Shown: positions 1 to 5,820 of the stretch, one piece after another
How the letters are laid out: each line of letters starts with the position of its first letter
How positions within the stretch are numbered: the stretch's first letter is position 1
Origin: Baffinella frigidus
Lineage: Eukaryota > Cryptophyceae > Cryptomonadales > Baffinellaceae
Assembly (NCBI GenBank): GCA_026770585.1
Contig: MU646400.1
Span: 232,138-244,076, forward strand
Direction: 5' to 3'
Length of the DNA: 11,939 nucleotides
Made by a program: the position numbers and the translations under genes
The notes under the pieces: generated by a model
Told to the model about the DNA's origin: nothing
Seen by the model: only the letters and a program-made list of their open reading frames with translations
The model's database searches: none

Positions 1-40
1 GGGGGGGGGGGGGGGGGGGGGGGAGAGAGGACGGCAGCAG

Positions 41-102
<62 letters not shown>
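1..102. repeat. poly-G run and (GA)n microsatellite
   Basis: Positions 1-23 are an uninterrupted G run. A nearly pure GA dinucleotide tract covers 41-102, broken once around 61. This is low-complexity DNA. The pure G run at the very edge could also mark an assembly or read end. Confidence 0.95.
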
Positions 103-104
<2 letters not shown>

Positions 105-180
105 AGCGGCGCGGGATGACGCTCGACCAAGTGGATAAGGTGGCGCCGTGTGTGGACCGGAAAGCAGGGAGGAAATACCC

Positions 181-226
181 TCGAACCCCGAACCCTGCGA
201 CCCGGAACCCGAAACCCGGAACCCGA
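181..226. repeat. short degenerate CCCGAAA-type repeat
   Basis: Six or so degenerate units of the form CCC(G/T)GAA(A/C) occur here. They resemble the CCCGAAA variant of the telomere-like array at 588-650 and look like a small outlier of it. Confidence 0.6.
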
Positions 227-233
227 GGCTGTG

Positions 234-402
234 CTAGAGCGCTGTGCAGAGAAGTTGGCCACGGGAAATAATGGGACATCGAGAAATTGGAGCCATTTTG
301 TCAAGTATTGAGAAATTGAGTACCATGAATTTCTCAAAAGTGGACAAAATGGCTCCAAATTTCCCATTTTTCGGTGGCCAACTTCTCTGCACAGCGCTCT
401 AG
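234..402. repeat. 169-nt foldback (long hairpin)
   Basis: The outer arms 234-262 and 374-402 are perfect 29-nt inverted repeats that begin CTAGAG and end CTCTAG. Inside them a second pair of arms (283-302 with 343-363) matches with one extra A. A third pair (308-317 with 328-337, TTGAGAAATT) closes on a loop of about 10 nt. The whole unit therefore folds into one long stem. No protein can be read from it. It is most likely a foldback/MITE-type element, although a hairpin RNA precursor would look similar. No convincing target duplication is visible beside the arms. Confidence 0.85.
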
Positions 403-504
403 GTTGTTTTTGTCGCGAGGCTGGGCGCCTGCCTCATCTCCACCATCGATCGAATGCGGATAGTCGAGGGGCTAGGCGGGCGTCTGGTGAGAGCGCGTCG
501 CTAA
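403..504. other. unassigned spacer
   Basis: About 100 bases between the long hairpin and the telomere-like array. I see no coding frame, repeat or RNA gene in it. Confidence 0.5.
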
Positions 505-770
505 ATCCTGAACCCTAAACCCTAAGCCCTAAGCCCTAAAACCTAAACCCTAAACCCTAAACCTCAAACCCTAAAACCTTGAACCCTAAACCCGAAACCC
601 GAAACCCGAAACCCGAAACCCGAAACCCGAAACCCGAAACCCGAAACCCGAAATCTTCAATCCTAAACCCTAAGCCCTAAGCCCTGAACCCTAAACCCTA
701 AACCCTAAACCCTAAACCCCAAACCCCAAACCCCACACCCCAAACCCCACACCCCAAACCCCAAACCCTG
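505..770 (-). repeat. interstitial telomere-like array, C-rich strand on top
   Basis: Degenerate tandem heptamers: CCCTAAA with CCCTAAG at 505-587, a homogeneous CCCGAAA block at about 588-650, CCCTAAA again at 660-718, then CCCCAAA/CCCCACA to 770. The G-rich TTTAGGG strand is the minus strand, as at the left end of a chromosome. The degeneracy and the roughly 11 kb of sequence that follow show this is an interstitial or subtelomeric array and not a functional terminus. Confidence 0.9.
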
Positions 771-853
771 AACCAGGCCAAGGATCTGAACCTTGTGGAT
801 GAACTTGGAGGCCTCACCAAGGTCAACCTCGCCACCCTTGACATCCACTTTTG
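771..853 (+). pseudogene. short coding-like fragment after the telomere-like array
   Basis: Directly after the array, one frame reads without stop and gives a leucine-rich peptide containing DLNLVDELGGLTKVNLATLD. About 20 of 27 codons end in G or C. The frame stops at a TGA just after 853, where short repeats begin. It may be a captured exon piece. It is too short to identify, and the leucine spacing only vaguely suggests a leucine-rich repeat. Confidence 0.2.
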
Positions 854-895
854 ACATCTTTCGAACATCCTCTTTTGACATCTTTCAAATATCCA
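848..895. repeat. 24-bp direct repeat, two copies
   Basis: Two adjacent copies (848-871, 872-895) of a unit centred on TTTTGACATCTTTC. A further relative lies at about 1456-1490, so this motif is dispersed in the neighbourhood. Confidence 0.75.
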
Positions 896-942
896 CTTTC
901 AAGAGGGGGCCCAATCGACCGTTTTGCACAGGAACATGTTTA

Positions 943-1039
943 CCTGAAATGTGGCACCCAAGGGTTCCTATTGCAAAGTTGTAGCCCTTAAAATTCTAAG
1001 AAACTTCGCCATTGGAACCCTTGGGTGCCACATTTCAGG
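943..1039. mobile_element. 97-bp foldback element with perfect 26-nt arms
   Basis: Positions 943-968 and 1014-1039 are perfect inverted repeats, beginning CCTGAAATGTGGCACCC. The 45-nt middle is itself partly self-complementary (GCAAAGTT facing AAACTTCGC). This is the architecture of a miniature inverted-repeat element. No protein and no clear target duplication is visible. Confidence 0.7.
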
Positions 1040-1115
1040 GAACGAGCTACAGGCGATCGGGAAGTGCCGAGACCCCGAGGCGGGCCCGTCCGGACTGCCG
1101 TGGGGACGTTCGGGG

Positions 1116-1387
1116 CTTTAACTTTTGACCCCGTGGGCCGATTTTACTTTTCTCGACGGTTCTGGAATCATGAGGACGCCCTCTTTCAATCACTAGATGG
1201 AATGTATGGCGCCAGAGGCCCAGAAACAGGTCCACCGTTTTAGTCAACTTTCCACGAACAAAGCGAGTTTTTGGCATCTTCATGTGCTCCGCTGGAGATA
1301 CTTCAACGAGTGGGTTTGGAGAGGGCGTGATGATAAATTCAGAACCGTCGAGAAAAGTGAAATCGGCAGAGGGGATCAGAAGTTAGA
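1116..1387. mobile_element. element with ~73-nt imperfect inverted arms
   Basis: The left arm (1116-1188) and right arm (1315-1387) are imperfect inverted repeats. They share CTCGACGGTTCTG facing CAGAACCGTCGAG exactly, with looser matching on both sides (AACTTTTGACCCC facing GGGATCAGAAGTT). About 125 nt separate the arms. Open frames here (for example 1025-1243 and 1197-1709, plus) run through both arms and have no coding support. This is probably an old non-autonomous DNA transposon. Confidence 0.6.
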
Positions 1388-1611
1388 GGACACATGTTTT
1401 TGGGATTTTCACATTCATATAGGAATGGCTCAAAGGGTTGGGGCCCCCTCACTTTCAACATCTTTCAAACATCCACGTTTGACATGTTTCAGGGGAAACA
1501 CCCAGAAACCAAAAGTCACTTTCGTCAGATCTGACGAGGATAGGATGTCGGTTGCCCTTGAGCCCTCTGGCGTGGCACCGTCTGGCTCTGCCTCACTCGC
1601 GTTGACCGACT
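1388..1611. other. unassigned stretch with a dispersed motif
   Basis: Contains one relative of the GACATCTTTCAAACATCC motif (about 1456-1490). Otherwise no gene, RNA or repeat is recognised. The plus-strand frame that crosses it has mixed third-position composition, unlike the coding-like islands elsewhere in the window. Confidence 0.5.
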
Positions 1612-1675
1612 ATTCTCAAGTTGACATGCTGGGTCTGCAGTACAAATCCGCCGATTTTGGAGCGGGAAAGAGCCC
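1612..1675 (+). repeat. diverged copy of the 122-bp tandem-repeat unit
   Basis: This stretch aligns by eye with the 10810-10865 part of the later tandem array. Shared blocks include GTACAAATCCG and AAGTT(G/A)ACA, with TTTTGGAG here against CTTTGGAG there. It is followed by a small hairpin at 1675-1698 (GGGCTC facing GAGCCC). Confidence 0.5.
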
Positions 1676-1729
1676 GGGCTCACCAGAATTGGCGAGCCCA
1701 AATAGGTAGAGTCAGAGATGGATCGTGTA

Positions 1730-1847
1730 CAGGGCTACCTCGCTCATAAGAAAGCGCCTCCCCATAGGACCCTACAGTAGGCCTATGCCTAGGGTCCTAC
1801 GGTGGTCCTAGGGAGGGGGGCGCTTTCTTATGAGCGAGGTACCCCTG
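1730..1847 (+). mobile_element. MITE family A, copy A1
   Basis: 118-bp foldback. The left end is CAGGGCTACCTCGCTCATAA and the right end is its inverted counterpart, TTATGAGCGAGGTACCCCTG. TA flanks both sides (1728-1729, 1848-1849). The inner part is GC-rich and almost palindromic (CTAGGACCCTACAGTAGG facing CCTACGGTGGTCCTAG). There is no coding capacity, so any movement would need a transposase from elsewhere. The same TA junction with the downstream SINE-like body recurs at copy A7. Confidence 0.92.
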
Positions 1848-1849
1848 TA

Positions 1850-1956
1850 CCTCTTATTGCCAGGGGACGCAATCGGAGAGGGAACCCCCGCTCTCTTTTT
1901 TCTCCTTTTTCGCAGGTAAATTTGACCATGAAGCTAGTTTGACCATGAATTTGATC
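1850..1956 (-). mobile_element. SINE-like body, copy 1
   Basis: This stretch matches 8754-8844 in inverse orientation, including the duplicated CATGGTCAA motif, a GCGAAAAAGGAGA block and a ...AAGAGG end directly before the TA of a family-A MITE. Read on the minus strand it lies downstream of the tRNA-like sequence at 1985-2062, the order expected of a tRNA-derived SINE: head, body, tail. Calling it a SINE is an inference. Confidence 0.5.
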
Positions 1957-1984
1957 TTTTTGCAACAAGAGGGTCACTAGGGTT

Positions 1985-2062
1985 CCCAGGGCCAGGTTCG
2001 AACCGGCAACCTTCCGCTTGTCCGGTGTCTGTCGCGGGCCACTGAACTAACGAGGTGGGCCC
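1985..2062 (-). pseudogene. decayed tRNA / tRNA-derived SINE head
   Basis: On the minus strand an A-box-like TTAGTTCAGTGG (2039-2050) is followed by a B-box GGTTCGAACC. The B-box lies in a T-arm that pairs as GCCGG-TTCGAAC-CTGGC with one G-U. Between them CCGGACAAGCGGAAGG looks like an anticodon arm that has lost about five bases of its loop. The acceptor strands do not pair. It keeps Pol III promoter boxes but cannot be a working tRNA. The amino-acid type cannot be read. Confidence 0.55.
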
Positions 2063-2090
2063 ATGAACTAAAGCGGTGCTTTTTTCCTAG

Positions 2091-2228
2091 CCACACGGTG
2101 GGCTTCAAGGGTTTCGGGCCCCCTAGATTTAGCGGTGACGTGACCAAATTCGTACCAGAAAATCCTTAAAGTTAACTGCCCACAGGGTAAGTTGACTTTC
2201 GATGAAAGGTCCGTAGTCCTCTGTGTGG
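2091..2228 (+). mobile_element. repeat family D, copy D1
   Basis: This is a direct repeat of 7412-7544. Long identical blocks include CCTAGATTTAGCGG, ACGTGACCAAATT and GTTAACTGCCCACAGGGTAA. The ends are imperfectly inverted (CACACGGTGGGCT facing AGTCC(A/T)C(C/T)GTGTG), which suggests a short non-autonomous DNA element of about 135 bp. It carries no coding frame. Confidence 0.7.
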
Positions 2229-2261
2229 CGTCTCTCCCGGCATGGATCCTGGGCTGTCATA

Positions 2262-2362
2262 TCCCCAGAGTGGCGAGTAGGCTCCTACGCCCTACCGTAG
2301 GGCCCTAGGACCTGCCTAGAACCTCTTGGGGGTCAATTTTGACCCCCTCGCCACTTAAGGGA
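2262..2362 (-). mobile_element. MITE family B, copy B1
   Basis: 101-bp foldback with ends TCCCCAGAGTGGCGAG and CTCGCCACTTAAGGGA. TA precedes it (2260-2261) and CA follows, probably a mutated TA. It lies in the opposite orientation to B2 and B3. The core ACCGTAGGGCCCTAGG is identical to a stretch in family A. Confidence 0.85.
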
Positions 2363-2427
2363 CAGCAACTGTCGTCTTAGTAAATGCCACCTCATGAATC
2401 TATGGCCTGAAATGCGTTCATGGTCAG

Positions 2428-2727
2428 GCACGGGAGGTGGCGGGGACGCTGGTCGGGCAGAAGGACGGCGACCCCCCCCTCGACCTCGTCCCCTACCCCA
2501 AGGAGAAGTCCATCGCCCAAAAACTCGCCCAAGCCGTCACGGGCGGCGACCAGGGCAAAAACACCATCTCCCTCTCCGCGGACACCGACTCCTTCGGGGG
2601 GTTGGTGGGGGTGGTGCGGGGGGTGCTGCAGGGGTCGGGGATGCATGACGTAGCCGAGGCGTGGTCGGCGGTGGCGAAGGTGGGGGGGGTGCTGCGGGCG
2701 GCGCGGGGGGGCGAGGCCCAGGGGGTG
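2428..2727 (+). pseudogene. coding-like exon relic, protein unknown
   Basis: The frame is open from 2398 to TAG 2758-2760. From 2428 on, all but about six codons end in G or C, a strong coding signature. The start is preceded by TTCATGGTCAG, a plausible 3' splice site, so no ATG is expected. The roughly 100 residues look like a soluble, helix-forming segment (AQKLAQAVTGGDQGKNTISL, then FGGLVGVVRGVLQ and WSAVAKVGGVLRAARGGEAQ). I recognise no family. The tail runs straight into the GGACACTAGGTTGTAG repeat, where the frame ends, so the gene piece appears to have been cut and joined to repeat DNA. Confidence 0.4.
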
Positions 2728-2744
2728 CAGCTGCGCGCGGAGAC

Positions 2745-2782
2745 GGACACTAGGTTGTAGTGTCCCGCTACAACCTAGTGTC
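2745..2782. repeat. hairpin with 15-nt arms made from the GGACACTAGG repeat
   Basis: Positions 2746-2760 (GACACTAGGTTGTAG) face their inverse at 2768-2782 across a 7-nt loop. The left arm recurs as a direct repeat at 3168-3183 and 3624-3640, marking the unit boundaries of the neighbouring tandem duplication. Confidence 0.85.
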
Positions 2783-2809
2783 CTGCGTTGGCAGGAAGAA
2801 GGCTACGAT

Positions 2810-3099
2810 GGCCATGCTTCCTTTCGGATCACATCAGCCCCCCCGGTGCTCCGCGATCCTTCTGCACCGGAAGCAGCTGCGCGCGGACACGGACACCAGA
2901 TTGTAAGATGCCTGGTCTCCGCCAAATTGGGAGGGATCAAAGTCCTGCCCCGGTCTCGGCACGCCATCTTGTAGATTCCATTGCTCAAAGCGTCCATCTA
3001 AAGCACTGTGCTACTTACTGTATACCCCGTGTCGGCCTCTCTTACGAGCTGCGCGCGGAGCACCGGGGGGGCTGATGTGATCCGAAAGGAAGCATGGCC
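2810..3099. repeat. 46-nt perfect inverted repeat inside tandem copy 1
   Basis: The arms 2810-2855 and 3054-3099 are perfect inverses over 46 nt (start GGCCATGCTTCCTTTCGG). The right arm belongs to the duplicated unit. The left arm has no counterpart before copy 2, so it is an extra inverted piece joined at the start of copy 1. This suggests a rearrangement or template-switch event. Confidence 0.85.
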
Positions 3100-3196
3100 T
3101 TTCTGCAGGATACGTTCCGATGTCCGCCTGTGGTGGGAGTTAAAAGCACCTAAAGGACCTCAAGGACGGACACTAGGTTGTAGTGGCCCAGGGGGT
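2873..3196 (+). repeat. 324-bp tandem duplication, copy 1
   Basis: This copy aligns throughout with 3197-3642, allowing for the MITE insertion there. It starts GCAGCTGCGCGCGGACAC and ends at the GGACACTAGGTTGTAG motif. At 3021-3024 it has TATA exactly where copy 2 carries MITE A2. Open frames through it read on both strands and are repeat translations. Confidence 0.88.
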
Positions 3197-3642
3197 GCAG
3201 CTGCGCGCGGACACGCACACCAGATTGTAAGATGCCTGGTCTCCGCCAAAGTGGAGGGATCAAAGTCCTGCCCCGGTCTCGTCACGCCATCTTGTAGATT
3301 CCATTGCTCAAAGCGTCCATCTAAAGCACTGTGCTACTTTCTGTACAGGGGTACCTCGCTCATAAGAAAGCGCCGCCCCCTAGGACCCTACAGTAGGCCT
3401 ATGCCTAGGGCCCTATCGTGTTCCTAGGGGGGTGGGCGTTTCTTATGAGCGAGGTATCCCTGTACCCCGTGTCGGACGCTCTTACGAGCTGCGCGCGGAG
3501 CACCGGGGGGCCTGATGTGATCCGAAAGGAAGCATGGCCTTTCTGCAGGATACGTTCCGGTGTCCGCCTATGGTGGGAGTTGAAAGAACCTAAAGGACCG
3601 TTGAAAGAACCTAAAGGACCGACGGACACTAGGTTGTAGTGT
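3197..3642 (+). repeat. 324-bp tandem duplication, copy 2, split by MITE A2
   Basis: This is the second copy of the duplicated unit, interrupted at 3344-3464 by MITE A2 and its TA flanks. Near its end a 21-bp unit is tandemly duplicated exactly (3580-3600 and 3601-3621, containing GAAAGAACCTAAAGGACC), which is absent in copy 1. The boundary motif GGACACTAGGTTGTAG closes it. Confidence 0.85.
3346..3462 (+). mobile_element. MITE family A, copy A2 (with empty-site comparison)
   Basis: 117 bp, ends CAGGGGTACCTCGCTCATAA and TTATGAGCGAGGTATCCCTG, TA at 3344-3345 and 3463-3464. The homologous site lacks the element in copy 1 of the duplication (TATA at 3021-3024) and in a third relative on the minus strand (single TA at 9927-9928). 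These comparisons fix the ends of the element and its TA target. Confidence 0.95.
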
Positions 3643-3648
3643 CCCGCG

Positions 3649-3674
3649 GTGGCAGGAACAAGGCTACAATGGCC
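3649..3674 (+). repeat. dispersed short repeat GGCAGGAA..AAGGCTAC
   Basis: Matches 2787-2811 (TGGCAGGAANAAGGCTACNATGGCC) and in both places lies just downstream of the GGACACTAGG motif. It extends the repeat unit on that side. Confidence 0.65.
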
Positions 3675-3967
3675 TCTAGCCCGCCGGATTTCCTGGGGGT
3701 AACGTGATCGTTTGCAATATGAAATAGAAGGAAAGGCTCCAATTCCGGTTCAAACGTGGTCCCTGTAGCCTTCTGAGCGGCGCCTCATCGGGCGTGAGGT
3801 ATCCCCAAGTGGGAACGCGCTCACACACACCAGGACCACAAGCCGGCTGAAGGCCCATATGGTATCCCATCGTTAGGCTCATATGAGTTCCAACCACGGA
3901 CGCCGACCCGGGGGGGACAGGGCCTTGCAGGGCCTGGAGCAGTGCAGGGCCCCAGGACCAGTACAGG
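3675..3967. other. unassigned stretch before MITE A3
   Basis: About 290 bases with no supported gene, RNA or repeat. A minus-strand open frame (3676-3987) crosses it but begins inside the MITE arm (peptide MSEVPLYLY) and has no coding bias. Immediately before A3, TACAGG is doubled, which could be a small footprint of another family-A end. Confidence 0.5.
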
Positions 3968-3969
3968 TA

Positions 3970-4086
3970 CAGGGGTACCTCGCTCATAAGAAACCGCCCC
4001 CCCCTAGGACCCTACAGTAGGACGACGCGTAGGGCCCTATGGTGGTTCTAGGGGGGTGGCGGTTTCTTATGAGCGAGGTACCCCTG
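3970..4086 (+). mobile_element. MITE family A, copy A3
   Basis: 117 bp with intact ends CAGGGGTACCTCGCTCATAA / TTATGAGCGAGGTACCCCTG and TA on both sides (3968-3969, 4087-4088). The arms extend through AGAAACCGCC facing GGCGGTTTCT, among the best-preserved arms in the window. Confidence 0.95.
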
Positions 4087-4111
4087 TAGCCCTATTCCAG
4101 GGATACCTGTA

Positions 4112-4164
4112 CGTAGAGAGACGGTGCCCTTTTTGAAATGTTCGGTCTTTGCTGTCTCTCTGCG
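4112..4164. repeat. short inverted repeat
   Basis: CGTAGAGAGAC (4112-4122) faces GTCTCTCTGCG (4154-4164) with one mismatch, with a 31-nt loop. Small and unassigned. It lies between MITEs A3 and C. Confidence 0.5.
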
Positions 4165-4190
4165 CCTTGTCCGCTCGACTCGTTCGCGTA

Positions 4191-4304
4191 CAGGGGTATC
4201 TGGGCTGTAAGAACACTGGTGCTCCGACGGCGGTAGGTGACTGTTTTCTTAAATTAGTACCAGAGGATTGACTAAACGCAAGATTTTTAGCCCAGACACC
4301 CCTG
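4191..4304 (+). mobile_element. MITE family C
   Basis: 114 bp with ends CAGGGGTATCTGGGCT and AGCCCAGACACCCCTG (one mismatch) and TA at 4189-4190 and 4305-4306. It shares only the first six or seven bases with family A and has an unrelated, AT-richer interior without a palindromic core. This makes it a second family using the same end motif and target. Only one copy is seen here. Confidence 0.8.
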
Positions 4305-4306
4305 TA

Positions 4307-4425
4307 CAGGGGTACCTCGCTCATCAGAACGCGCCACCCCCCCTAGGACCACCACAGGGCCCTAGCTAGGCATAGCCCTACTGTAGTGTACTAGGGGGAG
4401 GCGCTTCCTTATGAACGAGGTCCTG
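4307..4425 (-). mobile_element. MITE family A, copy A4 (diverged right end)
   Basis: 119 bp, starts CAGGGGTACCTCGCTCAT directly after the TA that closes family C. The right end reads GAACGAGGTCCTG, lacking some of the usual ACCC, and is followed by TA (4426-4427). The core orientation is opposite to A1-A3. A 21-nt palindrome with a single central base (4422-4442, CCTGTACGAG/CTCGTACAGG) spans its right end. Confidence 0.9.
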
Positions 4426-4442
4426 TACGAGCCTCGTACAGG

Positions 4443-4979
4443 TTCTCATCGGGAAATGAATGCCGACCCCGCTCAGTCTCCGTGTCTGCTCGCCGGTCGG
4501 AGACGTTGAAACGGAATGGATGAATCATGTATCAAAAGGATCGTAGAGCGGTCCTAGGTGGGGTGTGGGTCCATGTATTCGAGATAGAGCCAAATTGCTC
4601 GTGAGAATGGTGGCAGGGGTTCGAGATTGTTTTGCAGAAGGCATCTGGGCATGATCTGGCTTGCGATCATCTCTTCCATGCACCCTCTTCCATGGCCATG
4701 CGCCCCTCCTCGGCAAACAAGGCAGGGGAGTGGCCGCTCTCAGCAGCGGGGCGCTGGCAAGCGACCGGGCGGATGAGAGGAGAAAGGATTGTGCGGGCTG
4801 GAGGGAGGGGGCGTGCCGCGCCTGTAGGAGGGTCACTTTTGAAGTTGTATTCAAAACATCCGGCTCGATATGCACGTAGGCGTGCGTCACGCCGGCACCC
4901 TATCTCGTTTGCACACTGCTGTCTACATCCCGACCTCTTTTACATCCCATCGCTCGCTCTCCTCTTCCTACAGCGCAGC
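4443..4979. other. unassigned stretch beside the minus-strand exon-like frame
   Basis: No repeat family recognised. Open frames exist on both strands (plus 4632-5237, minus 4525-4890) but have mixed third-base composition and no identifiable domain. On the minus strand this region would be the intron or 3' side of the frame at 4980-5267, since a GTGAGC donor-like sequence lies at 4983-4978. Confidence 0.4.
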
Positions 4980-5267
4980 TCACCACCGGGTCGCGTTGCC
5001 ACAGAAACATTTCTTCTTCTGCCCCGACGCGTTTCTGTTGGTCAAGGAGGACTTTCTCCGGAACGTCTTGTTGTCGGGGGTCGACTGCGGGACGGAGCAC
5101 ATGGCCTTTTGGTCGCGCATGTCGATGACCTGCTGCTGCGTCGGCATGCTTGCTTGCTTCTCGACGAGGATGGGCGAGAGGACGGTTTGGCGGTTGTTGA
5201 TCGACGCGTCGTCGGGGGGGGCAGGAGGGGTCTTTAGGATGTCGTGGCGAGGTTGGGCCTTTTGGTT
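4980..5267 (-). CDS. exon-like open frame, unknown basic protein
   Basis: The minus frame is open for 95 codons between TAA (5268-5270) and TGA (4980-4982). About 84% of codons end in G or C, similar to the gene at 5821 and unlike the flanks. It begins NQKAQPRHDILKTPPAPPDD and ends with a basic, serine-rich tail and KKKCFCGNATRW. Only an internal ATG starts a 55-residue version, so this may be an exon: CCAAAAG near 5256 could be the 3' splice site and CGGTG|GTGAGC near 4984 a good 5' splice site. No family recognised. The competing plus-strand frames look like its antisense. A decayed exon is the alternative. Confidence 0.45.
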   Translation of the reverse strand, partial: NQKAQPRHDILKTPPAPPDDASINNRQTVLSPILVEKQASMPTQQQVIDMRDQKAMCSVPQSTPDNKTFRRKSSLTNRNASGQKKKCFCGNATRW

Positions 5268-5820
5268 TTAGAGATGCGAGTGTGAAGTCAAGGGGTTAAG
5301 TCGATGACCAAATCCCTCGGTGAAGTCGATGACCAAGTCGATGACCAAAATGCGCCCCCAGGATTCCCCCAGGCGCCTTTTTAGAAGGTCGGGTCATGAT
5401 TCGTGCACGGGTCGTGCACGGTCCTGGTCGCAAAAATCAATTCGTGCACGGTTCTGGTGCACGAGACTGTTCGAGAGCGTTCGAGAAGCATCACATGACG
5501 AGCGGCGACCTGATCACGACCCAACGATAAGCATGTCTGTTGACAACGTGACATGTCGGCTCGAAACATCAAGAATCGAGAAAAATCTAGAGGTGTTTTT
5601 ACTACACATTTTACATTTCCGGTTGATCATCCAGTGTGTCCTTCCACAAATAAATCCCAAATAATTTTCCTAGGTGAAAACTTTGGCCGCCTCGTTGAGG
5701 GGTTGGGGTCACATTGTCTTGCAGGGTTGCCCGTCAAGAGTCAAGAGACAACCCCCGTGCCCGTCAAGAGATCCGAGGGAGAAGAGGGGCACTCCACAAC
5801 CAACCTTTCCAAAAACAAGC
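5268..5820. other. intergenic region upstream of the 273-aa gene, with short repeats
   Basis: Three copies of AAGTCGATGACCAA (5298-5311, 5323-5336, 5335-5348) and three of TCGTGCACGG (5401-5410, 5412-5421, 5442-5451) lie in the left half. Positions 5585-5670 are AT-rich. The right part ends in TTTTCCTAG|G at 5673, a possible 3' splice site, and then has mixed codon-position composition up to the ATG at 5821, as expected of a 5' leader. The two gene-like frames on either side are divergent, so promoters for both could lie here. None is identifiable. Confidence 0.5.

Noticed and set aside
505-770. CRISPR-like array
   Set aside because: The repeats are contiguous degenerate heptamers without spacers, i.e. 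telomere-like DNA.
1197-1709. 170-codon plus-strand open frame
   Set aside because: It runs through the right arm of an inverted-repeat element, a dispersed motif and a repeat relative, with mixed third-base composition.
1985-2062. Functional tRNA gene
   Set aside because: The acceptor strands do not pair and the anticodon loop is incomplete.
3008-3427. 139-codon plus-strand open frame
   Set aside because: It is made of the 324-bp duplication and the left arm of MITE A2.
4097-4110. CAGGGATACCTG as an extremely shortened family-A element
   Set aside because: Only 12 bases resemble fused ends, and it lacks a left TA, so chance is as likely.
4632-5237. 201-codon plus-strand open frame
   Set aside because: It overlaps the minus-strand frame at 4980-5267, which has the better codon-position bias. 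The peptide looks like an antisense translation and shows no domain.
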